Origin: Sphaeroforma arctica JP610
Lineage: Eukaryota > Opisthokonta > Ichthyosporea > Ichthyophonida
NCBI RefSeq assembly: GCF_001186125.1
Contig: NW_014040422.1
Span: forward strand, 105,591-130,491
DNA length: 24,901 bases
Direction: 5' to 3'
Shown here in pieces: positions 1-11,291 of the stretch. The stretch's first letter is position 1. Each line of letters opens with the position of its first letter. Below the pieces are notes generated by a model. That model searched no databases. It was not told the origin of the DNA and was given only the letters and a program-made list of their open reading frames with translations. Both the position numbers and the translations under genes were made by a program.

Positions 1-393
1 TAACATTATAAATCGCAATGCCAACGTTACCGAACTCTCTTCTAAGACAATTGTATTTTTTTGTTTGTTATTTCCTACCATGATGAGAAGAGTGATACTT
101 ACGAAATGAATATCATAGATGGTGCTAGCGCAACTAATCTAGGCACTCACCGTATCCCTACCTCCGAACTTTCATTCGCTCGCTCATTTGATTTTGATGT
201 CCCAGTTATGGAGTCACAAGTCAAAGATATAATTGACAAAACATCCGAAGACGGTTACACTTACTACAAGACCCGTTTTATGGATGGGACAGTGGCTTGG
301 CTAACCTCCGATGCGTTTCGTGAATCTCGCGACTTCCTTCGTATTTTTAATAAGAAATGGAATAAGATAAACGGAAAGGATTTCCTCAGGTGA
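1..393 (+). mobile_element. Fossil: 3' end of a Ty3/gypsy-like (chromovirus-type) pol region
   Basis: The frame open from about 61 to 393 reads like the C-terminal tail of a Ty3/gypsy integrase. First comes a short stretch ending in RIPTSELS, similar to the region after the integrase core. A chromodomain-like segment follows, with the pattern V-x-x-I-I-D, G-x-x-Y-Y, RF-x-DGT and a closing F-x-x-x-W. The rest of the element would lie left of the window, so its length, terminal repeats and age cannot be judged. It is a partial copy and no long terminal repeat was recognised to its right. The family call rests on pattern memory only; another chromodomain-bearing element is possible. Confidence 0.4.
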
Positions 394-3300
394 CTACAAA
401 CCTGGATGGATCTGAAATTCCCTATTTGCCACCTACTTCCTATGTGAATAAACTTTCTGATCTGCTTACCAACAGAGCAGAAATTTATTCCGAGCTTACT
501 TACTAATGAAGAATAACCTTTGGCTATTACCTTACCAAGTAATAAACGTAAGGTGCCTACATCGGAAATGGTTACTGGACCAAATACTAAACGACATAGA
601 GTACAACATGAGTCTTGAACTCGTACATATAGGCGCATGCTTACTCGATAAGCCATGACCGAAACCGTTTTACTTTGGTTTTTGCTTTACGAACTAGATC
701 GTACCTTCACGTACGTCCGTAGTCCTAAAAGCTACTGGGGGCTATGTAGAAATACGGCCTCCGGTCAGTCTAAAATATCAAGATCAAATGAGATAACACA
801 TTATTTTATTTGTATTTAAAATACTTTAATACAAGTTCTTTTTCCAATATTTCCAAAGTGTTCTAAATTCACTTTGATGGCTCCAATAACCTGAGTATTT
901 GGTATGACTCAGATACTTGGGCCTATTTGAGACGATAGTAGATGTAGGATATTATAAACTAAATTTTATATTCTCTGAACTACTACTTACAGGTTTTGGT
1001 TTTCCCGCCAATCTCCAAAATCCAACAAGTCTTTTTCTTTTTTTTAACTTTTCTTCAGATGGAACTTTATTTATATTAGTTAATGTATTAACTTGACTTA
1101 TGTTCTTATGTCGATCTACAAATTAGACACGCGGTCATGAACACTTAGTACTTCTAGTGAAAATTATTCAATAAAGAACAGCTAGAGGTACGTCCTGTGT
1201 GAACGAGGATATTAAGGCACTTACCAAGAGGCAGTCACGATCATTCTTACAAAAGCTACCACTGCTAAATCCTAACTGACTTAAATTGTATCTTAGTTTA
1301 TATAACATTGTTTAAAACATAGAAATATCCATCGAAGTTTACATACACGGGTCATTTGCTCCGTATTGATGGGCTCATCGCATTCTTTTGAACAGGAATA
1401 CCAGAACACGAAGCCATGACCCTTGACCGCTAGATGCCCGACGTCATTAAAATATACCGATATCGAGAGATGAAGCTAAAGCTCTCAATGATTTCATCAT
1501 CAACAATGGCTGGCATGTGTGTGTCCTATGATAAAGACATCCCACGGATACCCTACAGTTTTCGTGACGCCCCGGTTAACCCTTAGTCCAACTGATCCTA
1601 TCATTTGACGCACGACTACGAGCTGCCAAACAACTCTGTATTCTATCCGGCTGCGCCGTCCTGTCTTGCTTTGCTGGGAGTGTTACCGACACTATCAGGC
1701 CTGCAAGTTCAACGACGCCAACGGCAAACACCAATTTAGCAAACGATTCAAGTTTTATAGCAGTTACTCTCCGAATTTTGTCACCGCCATTGTGGTCTTT
1801 TTTATGTTGAGAATATGATGTTCGTCTGCTACTTGTGTATTTTACAGTTTGACTTTGTAGACAGGCCAATAGATAGCTCACGCATTACCTTCTTGTCTGT
1901 GTATCCCTTCTACTTCTTTGGATTCTTCCATACTGCACTATATCCGTCTTTAAAGTTGCGTTTTGGTTTTGCACAGTTAGGCCGGAGGTGCATTTACATC
2001 CTATAGCAGTGAATCAACGATTGGTTAATAAATAGGACTTTTGAGTACGTAAACTACCTCACTAATCTTTTCACGCAAAATTAAAGTGAACTTTATACTT
2101 ACTTATTTCAACCGGACAAGAATTTTGTCTCCTACCAAAAAACCTTTGTTAAAAGAAATCTGAAAATTGGACAAACCAATGCGGCTACCCCATTGCCTCA
2201 TGACATTTAATACCTATATTTTAACGAAAGACTTTAATCGGTTATACATGCCCTTAGTATGACAGGACCCTAAAATAGTTCCGGCCGGAGGTCGTTCAAT
2301 TTTTGTGCCTATTTGGAGACTTGAGCGCTCTCCAAGATTCGATATATTGAATCTGTGGCTGTGACAGATGAATCTTAGTACTGATAACGACTCGATGTCC
2401 TCCATGCTGTTCTTTACTATGTTCATTATAAGTGTACCACAGAGTGGATTCACTAGTTTTTCGTGTCTCTTTCACATATATACAAGGTAGGGTTTCAGGC
2501 AAAAAGTGAGGACTGGTGTATAATCAAATAATCAGAGAGAAAGATAATTTACTGTAAAGTAGGACATGTTTAGATCGATTAACGACACATACTACACGCC
2601 AAATGCTCGGTTAGGCGCGTCACTTCATCCATGGCATATCTGCCGCAGACGGTTTGAGAGTTGGATTGTACTCAGACACAGGTAGTATCGTGGTACCAAA
2701 AGTAGAAGCTAACACCAGAAGTACTGACCATAGTATATAGTGGAATAGTGAAATACATAGAGTTGAAATTGGCGTTACAGCGTTGGACCAGTACTCTTTG
2801 GTCGGATGCATATTCAAGTCACAATATTACAACAGACTCTCCGATATGCCTTTCAACATCACAACAGGCGCTCAGATATGCCTTTCGATATCCCAGCAGG
2901 TACTCAGATATGCCTAGCAAAGCTTAATATTGCGAGGTTTGTCCCCATAGTGTAATATCACATGAGTGGACAAAAGTGTGTGCGAATGATAATTGGTGAG
3001 CACACAGCCTCTCAATATACAGGTTTGTGGTCCAAGGATGACACTGCTGTGTTTTATATTTTGTAACATTGAAACTCGGAAAGTTTGGAACTTTATGTCG
3101 TACAAAGGGCTATGGCACAACTGTATTTTATCTGACACTGAAAACGTGAGCTTGGAAGTCCCTCCAGACTTTATTGACTTTTTTTTTTTGTCTGTTACAA
3201 AATTTCCTATATATAGGCCCCTAAGCAAAATTACGTTCTGTAGAAATAAGCCTACAAAAAGGCCCATTGAAGAAATCTAAACCAATTAATGAAAACTTCG

Positions 3301-4110
3301 TGTGCGAAAGGGTTTAACGCGTTGAATGGAAAGTGAAAGGGTTGTCAGTTGTGAAGCACTGGCTACCTTATTGTTAGTCATCAAAATCACAACTATTTAT
3401 TTAAAAGTTAGGACGTTTCCTCAATAACAGTTTCGACGGTTTCAGTCCCCATATTGGAGACATGCTTTATTATAGAGCCAGTAAAAACACGTCGGTCACA
3501 TTGCATTCTGCGCGTTCATCAGTCAATAAACGTATGCTGCTATCGACAACTGTTTTGGCAACTATCTTCGACTGTATCTATGTTAACTATTCTAAACGTA
3601 GTTTTATTTACTGCAGTTCCAGCCTTTGCGCATGTTTAGTATCATCTTGGGAGACGCTGGGATGCAACTCGGAGTGATTATGACAGTAGGGCAATTTCGC
3701 TTGATAATATCAGGGTTTGGAAAGCGCTGTTAGATTTCCATTGCAATATGACAGGCCGGTAGTATTTTGGAAATATTAATACATATACTACTAAAATAGT
3801 CAATATACTGTACGAAATATTCTACGAATTGAATAGACGTTCAATCCTTCGAAAAACTAATAAAAATGTACACACAATTGAATTGCCATTTACCAAATCT
3901 TGTCAGAGCTCGTTTATCAGGGTGCAATCAGGAGTATATAGGTCATTGGCACCCTTCCAACCTTTCTTTGCAGCAGATCAGAGTTTTCTCACATTTGTGC
4001 TACTCTCTCGTATAAACATTACACATTAAAATCGCCTCAGCAAAGTAAAACACTGATCACGAGGTCGTTTTCCAGGCCCAAGAGTAAATTCTGAGCATCA
4101 TGCGGCGTAA
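394..4110. other. Stretch with no supported gene
   Basis: This is moderately AT-rich DNA. Open frames of 60-117 codons occur on both strands, but none has a recognisable domain, a coherent set of splice sites or a partner exon. The left part may still belong to the retroelement remnant. The only clear structure is the 32-bp tandem repeat near 2839-2916. Confidence 0.5.
2839..2916. repeat. 32-bp tandem repeat, about 2.5 copies
   Basis: The motif CTC(C/A)GATATGCCTTTC recurs at 2839, 2871 and 2903, exactly 32 bp apart. The third copy breaks off after about 14 bp. The copies differ by a few substitutions. Confidence 0.8.
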
Positions 4111-7100
4111 CTACTCGATAGACTCGTAACCGCCGCCTCTACTCCAGTCAGATTGCACCGATTTATAGCAGCCAATGACCATTGCACCTGCCGCCAAGAC
4201 GACAAACAGCGAAATCAGACCCCACGCCCAGCTCGGAAGCCCAGAGTCAACTTTTACCTCGGGTCTGTTGTTTTGATGATAAAATAAGGGTATTTGCATA
4301 AGTATCATTTTGAGTTTGGATACATTCAGCACACAAGAGTGTTCGCTCACTATCCACCACCACACATGACACTCTCGAGTATACCCACTTGAACTTGCAG
4401 TAGGCTTTAATAGGAATATGCGGTGTCTTATTTATACACAGATTCCCATTATAAAACAAAATACAGTCGATTCACAATTCGAAGCCTACAGCGTGTACAC
4501 ATCCAAAACATCAAGATCGCCAATTAGAGCATGCAAGTATACCGATACTCACGCATTATTACATTCTCTATCACCTCTAGAATGGCCTGTATTAATTCAT
4601 GAGGTTAGCAGATACTTACACGTCGATCATGCTGTTCACCATCTGCTCGCACAGTTGCGAGAACCGCTTCTTCTTCGGTAGCGATTGTTGCCATTGCGTG
4701 AGTTTTATCCATTGCTCGTTCATGAGTCCTTTCTGTTCGTTGGCTTTGTCTGTTTTGCCTTTTGACCTGAAGTGCGTGTACAGCTCCAAGGGGTTCTTCA
4801 GCTGCGCACGAAAAAGAGGGAATACCATTGCTTATGGTACTGTACGATAAAACGCGTTGAACTACGTACCGAGACAAGTAAATACATGGCAAACAATGCG
4901 ATTGTGTTATATCATCAACCTATGCAAACAATTTCAATTAAAAAAATAAAATAAAGTACCATAATATTTCTCCCAGCTGTCCTGCATACACATCATTCAC
5001 GAGCACCGATTTATGTCAAAGGCTACATGCGTGTCTGTAGCAAAGGTTGGATCACCTACGCAAAACCACGTTACAAAACTCGAAAAATGCACAAACCTGG
5101 GTATAATGATCGTAAAAGTCGAGGGCTTCCACCATCAACGCTTTGCCTTCGGCGGGATCCTTCCATATTTCGGGGAAGAATCCTTGAGTGAAATTGAAGG
5201 CACGCACCAGCTTTCGCACATCGTGCACCTGAGATTCAGAAGCGTGGGGGTTGTGTTTATTAAGCGATATCAGATCGAGAGTCTTACATACTTTTGGTGG
5301 CTACGGTATAGGCCATCAGTGTGAAGTCTGAAAGACACTGACAGGCTCTGCCCTTTTAGAGCTCGTGTGCAGCACGCTTGCCAATCAATTTGGCGAAATC
5401 AACCCTCATATCCCTGTAGACATATATTCTCGCAAGGTGCCACATTTTGATCGTCGAGCAGATGCCACAGTAAGAAAGGAACACAGTGGTACTGAACAAG
5501 ACCTGCATGCAGACAAACAATCTAATGTGGTGAGAAGTGATCTTCAGTGGCAATCACTCGATTGAAAGCTTGCTAAGATTCGCCATTATAAAGCATCGGG
5601 CGGGGTGCTTTGTTTCTTTTCCAATTGCACTTGACAATGTACATAGCCATTAAGACCATGGTCTATGTCGCTTCTGAATTCTAGTATCCTAGCCCTAGAT
5701 AGACATGATCCCAGGGCAATTCGGAACCCCGATTCGCCTGCATTCCATTAATTACTTTTCTTATGAACAAAACAACACTCTCTGCGTACAACAAACCTAG
5801 CCCACAGCTAAACGTTAAGACGAAAAGCTTTCAGGGCCTTTGCGGTTTTAATTTAAGACATAAAACTAGTATTGTCTATATGAGAATTCGACATCACCAC
5901 CACTAAACCCTAAAACAAACAACCCTATACGCACTACCTACCTCGACAAACCTTCTCCCCAAATCTTCCACCGACCAATCCTTCACCGCAATCCAATTGT
6001 TGGCCGCCGTGCGCATGTACACCTTAAATGGAAGGAGAAGGATAGATCACGTCAGACGAGGACATTCTCTGCACTCCAGGCTCAAGAGGCAAGCAGGTCC
6101 AATCTTCATATAGCATGGATCGTAGTGAGCATACCCACGTTACCAGACGTCGAACAGCAGTACTATAAAGTAGCTAGGTCCACTGAATCGTCTACCCGCC
6201 AACGTATATCAAATCGGTAAGTGGATCACTATTGTGCACACGTGTGACGTACCACCGACTGATTTATTCATTCGTGAGCACAAGCAGGGCAAACATACCT
6301 GATTCATGGCAGCTATGTTCTGCATGCCAGTGAGGGTTTCACTGGGTATCTCATCAGGCATGCTCTGCCAAAAGATCGCACTCAACTCGTAGTGCGACCG
6401 CCGGTACATACGGTGTTCCAAGGGGCGGGATAAGTACTTTTGCCATCTGAGGTGGATAGGGGTTTGCGCTTATCAACAGTATAAGCCCGAGCTCGCGGTT
6501 GTGAGTAGTTAGAGTTCTAGAAGGCTGGTTCCGCAGGGTGTTTTGATATAGTGTGCTGTTTAACAAAGAAAGTGTGCACTACGATGGTCTGTGGCACTTG
6601 TGTGCGCCGCGCCAGGTAGCTGCTGAAACAGAACGATAGACTACCGAACTGGGCGTCAGGTTTGGTGGCTATGCGACATTTAATATAGTATGTATGGTGT
6701 GTATAGTATATATGGTATGTAGGGTGTGTATAGTGTATATTATGTTTGGTATATATAGTGTATATAGTGTATATGGCAGGCACGTATGGTATGTATAGTA
6801 TAGATGCTATGTATGGTGTATAGAGTATATATGGTATGTATGGTATATATGGTTAGTGTGGTGTGTATTGTGTAGTATTTATAGTATATATGGTGTATAT
6901 AGTATATATGGTATGTATGGTGTAATGTTGTATTTATTATATGTGGTATGAATAATGCACAGATCATATATGGTATAAATAGTGCACATTATATATAGTA
7001 CGCATGGTATATATCATGTGTCTGTAAGATTGAGAAACGTGCGGTGTCTCTGCATAAACAATGCACATAACAGCCCAGACAGACCTCAACAGAACAGATT

Positions 7101-8722
7101 GTTTCCTATTATCCTCACTTCGCGCCAGCAGCACATAATACTGAGTAGTACAAGTGGATAGAGACTGTCTAAGCATTGCGGACAGGGAATATGCGAAAGT
7201 GGATATAGATGATACGTAAATTTCATCCTAGCAACCACAATTTTGTCAACTGCTTTAAAGATATTCCAAAAGTTCCACCCGAGTAGCCACTAACGCGCCA
7301 GAGACACAAGTACACCGCCATTGCTGCGTGACTGCCTATCGTTTCTATCTCTGTGAACGAACAGATGGTCATACCTGGTGGTGTTCATGCCCTTGGAGAA
7401 TGCTGTTAGTTCATCTGAAATCTTATCGCGTAAGATACGCTCTTCTTCTTCCCCAATCGCCATTCGTCGCCCGTCTTTCATCTCACCTGCGGGTGATGGT
7501 AATTGGTTGTCAATTACCACACTTTTGAACCAATTGCTACGGTTTAAATAGACTACTGCGCTGCAAGACAAAGACTATACTTAAAACCAAATACGACTCT
7601 CAATCAAGAACTACATTATAAATCAAATACTATAGTACGTGCCCATTCTCATATCAGATATCGCGGCAGAGGCAGTCTGATATATGTACATGCTACGCCG
7701 AATACGTAAATTGTGATCGAGCATAAACGTACGCACGGCGACCGACCACCATACATCTCAGCCAGCCATTGTACCTGTGTCGTGATGGATGTTTTTGATA
7801 TGTTTGTGTATCATTCTATAGGCGTCTTGACCTTCCATCACCTCATACGGATAGGCGAAGGCAAACAGATCAAAATAGTCCCGCGTTGCTTCCAGAGCCT
7901 GTCAGCAGGGAGTGGTGACACGTGCGAGTGTCAGTCAGTGTCATAGACCGCAGTAGCGCCAAACCTTTGTGATCCGATTAACTTCAACTCTTGCACAAGG
8001 CACGGTCCAATTGGTGAATACCACATTCTTGAACAGATGGATGTATGAGTGGATACGAATAGGTACTCGCCGCTTGGCATATATGATGCAAAAGTATCAC
8101 AATGTGTGTACAGCCTGGTCTACCGGACACCGTGATCACACATCTACAAGGCATACTATCTCATGAGTGTGGTGGTCAACTGGTAGCCTCCTTATACTTG
8201 GTAGAGCTACACGCCAAACTATACTATGTAGGCAAATATGCGTACGCTACAGTAATTGAACACAGATACAGACCGGCGTGTTGAACCATGCTTGATGTAA
8301 TAAGAAACAGTTCGGTACAAAAAAGTGGTACTACGCCATCTACTGGGGCTGGTCCATGATCTGCATTCCCAGCACACGTGCATGAGAGCATCCCATACGC
8401 TGCCACTGCGTAAGAATGGTATTGCATATGTGTGACATAGACTCACCTTGCGGTAATGCTTGAGCTCGTTGTTGTCAGGGTTTATTTCAGTGTCTGGTTT
8501 GAGCAGCCATTCATTGGTCGACGCCTATGAGAGAGGGAGCCAAGGTACAGTTGAAGCAAACGAATCAATTGTCCTGAAAATTAACGGTCACCTATTTGTG
8601 CATACATGAAACATACACAAATAGGCTAGAAAAAAACACCACACACTCACACATATATATATACATACATACATACATACATATATATATAAATATATAA
8701 ATATACATATATATATATAAAT

Positions 8723-8768
<46 letters not shown>

Positions 8769-8772
8769 ATAA

Positions 8773-8820
<48 letters not shown>

Positions 8821-9402
8821 TATATATATATATATATATATGCATATATATATATATATAAATATATATATACATGTATACAAACACATATAAATATATA
8901 ATAGTATACATACAGACATACATATACTGGGATACATCTACACATACAGATACACACATGCCCACCATATGGAAAATAAGTATCTAATAGTGTATTTTTA
9001 TGTAGATCTACTCTCGACCTCCTAAAATTTACGCACACGTATACATTCTGAAAGATCCTGAGCATCATTCTTTCTCAAATTGGATTTGGTACATATCGGT
9101 AGAGCTCAGCAACATTTTTTGACGGCATATAACCAAGTATATCAAGCTTATAAAATTCTAATGCTTTCTAAACGTCACAGCAGCCGAACTGATGCACTTC
9201 AGGCTTATAGAAACTATACAAATACAGTTAAACATACGTGTAAGTTCTGGAACTCAGGCCATACTCGTGCCTTGGCGACCTCTCCATACGTCATATTGTA
9301 GATGTCCTTATGACGGTTGTCAACTACCTCTGAAACCTCCCCTGCGGCAGGGCTAGCATCAGCAGCCAGAGCTAAGGTTAAAAGTGCGATACACACCCCC
9401 AT
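4111..9402 (-). CDS. Nine-exon gene for a 391-aa type I membrane glycoprotein, family unrecognised
   Basis: Exons (minus strand): 9402-9238, 8524-8447, 7898-7775, 7486-7375, 6446-6299, 6022-5942, 5228-5097, 4801-4620, 4264-4111. They total 1176 nt, all eight introns are GT-AG, and every junction keeps phase. The ATG at 9402 is followed by a signal peptide (residues 1 to about 17, core [13 protein letters not shown]). The lumenal part, about residues 18-350, looks helical and charged. It has sequons at N36 (NMT), N157 (NTT) and N248 (NFT). A transmembrane helix spans about 353-373 ([18 protein letters not shown]). A short tail ends GGGYESIE; its GYESI fits YxxPhi and resembles the LAMP lysosomal tail signal. 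Residues 237-247 ([11 protein letters not shown]) recall the H-x-x-R-K/R helix of CHAD domains, but this is weak. The exon structure is seen directly. Lysosomal or endosomal residence is inferred. The substrate and role are unknown. Confidence 0.85.
6681..7015. repeat. Degenerate TATATGGTATGTATGGTGTG-type low-complexity repeat
   Basis: The plus strand is built almost only of T, A and G in irregular TATATGGTATG, TATGGTGTGTA and TAGTATATA blocks. It lies wholly inside intron 4 (6447-7374) of the nine-exon membrane-protein gene. No fixed period is visible, so it looks like an old, decayed dinucleotide or decanucleotide array. Confidence 0.75.
8642..8960. repeat. Compound (TA)n / (CATA)n / (CA)n microsatellite
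   Basis: This is about 300 bp of near-pure TA dinucleotides with CATA and CA runs at the edges and short interruptions such as AATATCGATA and AGTAATAAACA. It sits inside intron 1 (8525-9237) of the membrane-protein gene. The long Tyr/Ile-rich open frames across it are repeat translation, not genes. Confidence 0.95.
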
Positions 9403-9857
9403 ACTTGTTTTCCGGTCGCAGTCCAATCCCTACTCAGTTACTGTATGTTCTCGCGCTCGATATAGATCGTATTTATCTTTTAAAATAATAATTGTGAAGT
9501 AAACAATAAGAACTAAATGGCTGATATAGGTTCATCGAGATATCAACAACATCATGTGCGTCTTCTTGTTTTAAAAACTAGTAAATAAGTATCAAGAACC
9601 AAGACCAAATTTGGACTCTTCGGACGACGATAAGAGGAGTGGACACACCCTCAATACGTTTTTCATTTAGAAAAAATATATGCACTTACGCTTGGAATGT
9701 ATGTAGGTTTAAATTCAACGTTTATATAGTGATGGCCCTAAGATAATCACTATGAACGCACTATCGGATCCTCTAGGTGCGAAGTTTCCATAAGATTTCA
9801 TAGAGTGTCCGTTTAGTTTACAATATAGGTAGATTTTTAACTGGCTTTTGAGTTTTG

Positions 9858-9922
9858 ACTCGTAGAAACGTGCTCAAGCATAAAAATCGAATAAATATAA
9901 GCGTTTACGTTCAGCTTTAAAA
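9858..9922. repeat. Left copy of a direct repeat (partner at about 10867-10919)
   Basis: Both copies read CTCGTAGAAAC, then a variable part, then AAATCGAATAAATATA and (AG)CGTTTACGTT. This left copy has about 10 extra bases in the variable part. The two copies are in the same orientation. Confidence 0.65.
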
Positions 9923-10257
9923 AAAATAAAATATGGTACCTCTTTCTAAAAAAGAAAGAAGTGTGATAAATTAAGAGTAAATAATAGCAAATATTTCAAA
10001 AAAGTGAATATAAAAATGATAAATACGTACTCGCCGACTCCGGCGACGACGTCTGTTTACATTCTACAATCCCTTTCAGCAGCAGTGAAATCACTGAAGT
10101 CCAAATGAGTCAAATCACTATTTACAACACAATTCCCCAGCAGTAAATATTCCAGTTTCCACACCACACCCATACTTTCCACAATCCACACACGCACAAC
10201 ATATGTGTCATATCAATATGTGTAAATAGTGACTAAAAACATACACACCACACACGC

Positions 10258-10260
<3 letters not shown>

Positions 10261-10292
<32 letters not shown>
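10261..10292. repeat. (AG)n microsatellite
   Basis: Sixteen AG units in a row, preceded by AAA and followed by AGGGAG. A separate (CA)n run of about 18 bp lies at 10385-10402. Confidence 0.97.
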
Positions 10293-10295
<3 letters not shown>

Positions 10296-10663
10296 GGAGA
10301 CTCTCTACTAGAGTCTGAGAGTCCCTCTGACTGTTCACTACTACAGCGCAACGCACAGCACAGTGAGCAGACTGAGCAGTGAGTACACACACACACACAC
10401 ACTCAGAACTGAGAACTCACACAGAGTGAGAGTACTCACCAAAAATCAATTGACTGTGTAAATAATATGTACATTATTATTTTTAGAGTATCCAGTAAAT
10501 CCACAGTGATTTCCCACACCATAGAAACGTGCACTATTCATTAGTTAAAAAAATATTTCTCAGCAAGGGCCCGGGCCCCGGGGGGCACAAACACTGTGAT
10601 GGTCGATGGGACCCCGTGTTTTAGGTTTGTGGCCCTGAGGCTGGGCCGCTGGGGTCTGGAGGC

Positions 10664-10830
10664 TGGGTCTGTACTCTGTAGTCTGTAGCCTGTACTCTCA
10701 TTCCGAGTCTGTAGTCTGTACATACTCTCATTCTGAGTCCGTAGTCTGTACATACTCTCATTCTGAGTCTGTAGTCTGTACATACTCTCACTCTGAGTCT
10801 GTCGTCTGTACTCTCATTTTGAGTCTGTAT
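10664..10830. repeat. 30-bp minisatellite, about five copies
   Basis: The phrase GAGTCTGTAGTCTGTACATA recurs at 10705, 10735, 10765 and 10795, exactly 30 bp apart, and a shortened copy follows at 10821. Before the array, partial units (GTCTGTAGCCTGTACTCTCA) merge into a GC-rich islet. The MYRLQTQNES peptide repeat on the minus strand is a by-product. Confidence 0.9.
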
Positions 10831-10866
10831 GGGGCAGTCTATACTCTTTAATCTCGAACCGTTTCT

Positions 10867-10919
10867 CGTAGAAACTTTTATAAATCGAATAAATATACGT
10901 TTACGTTTAACTTTTATTC
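10867..10919. repeat. Right copy of a direct repeat (partner at about 9858-9922)
   Basis: Same orientation as the left copy. It shares CTCGTAGAAAC and AAATCGAATAAATATACGTT. Together the copies bracket about 950 bp that contains all the simple repeats of this gap. Confidence 0.65.
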
Positions 10920-11291
10920 CGATTGTCCTCTGTATTTTCTTACGTGCACTTTGCGCCTTGCAGTTGCGGCCTTGCGGGTCTAAAAATGTTCTTTTTTAGG
11001 AGGCCATGTAAAAATTCAAGTGTCTAGCTATTTATTTCGTTTGACTCTCGGAATAATGAACCACAATACGTCTATTAAAAACAACGGTGTTGTGTTTGCC
11101 GCCATATTGCTTTGAAGGACATTATACCTTGCCTTCTGAAAGTTTGTTTAATTTTCAGAAGGCTATGATTGTATACACAATAAATAGGCAAAGGTAATCA
11201 CTAATCAGACCATCCCTATCCTTTTGACAAAACTTTTATTATTTTAAATACATAACATAGGCAGAATAGAAGATATACGTTAAACTTGGTG

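Larger units (their letters stand above)
9403..11291. other. Intergenic stretch without a supported gene, repeat-rich
   Basis: This lies between the 5' end of the membrane-protein gene and the 3' end of the first tandem paralogue. It holds (AG)n and (CA)n runs, a 30-bp minisatellite and a pair of about 55-bp direct repeats about 1 kb apart. It also holds a GC-rich islet at about 10565-10680 within otherwise AT-rich DNA. The promoter of the membrane-protein gene should lie just right of 9402, but no specific element can be named. Confidence 0.6.

Noticed and set aside
1576-1881. Minus-strand 101-codon frame
   Set aside because: No recognisable motif, no splice partner, and it lies beside a decayed element.
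2914-3280. Overlapping frames of 95-117 codons on both strands
   Set aside because: No domain or splice context; chance frames of this length are expected in a window of this size.
8588-9068. Long minus-strand frames made of Tyr, Ile and Cys-Val runs (up to 158 codons)
   Set aside because: They are translations of the (TA)n/(CA)n array and carry no gene signal.
10208-10402. Ser-Leu-rich frames over the (AG)n and (CA)n runs
   Set aside because: Pure repeat translation.
10541-10783. MYRLQTQNES peptide repeat
   Set aside because: It mirrors the 30-bp minisatellite; the array breaks period at its edges and no start or splice context supports a protein.
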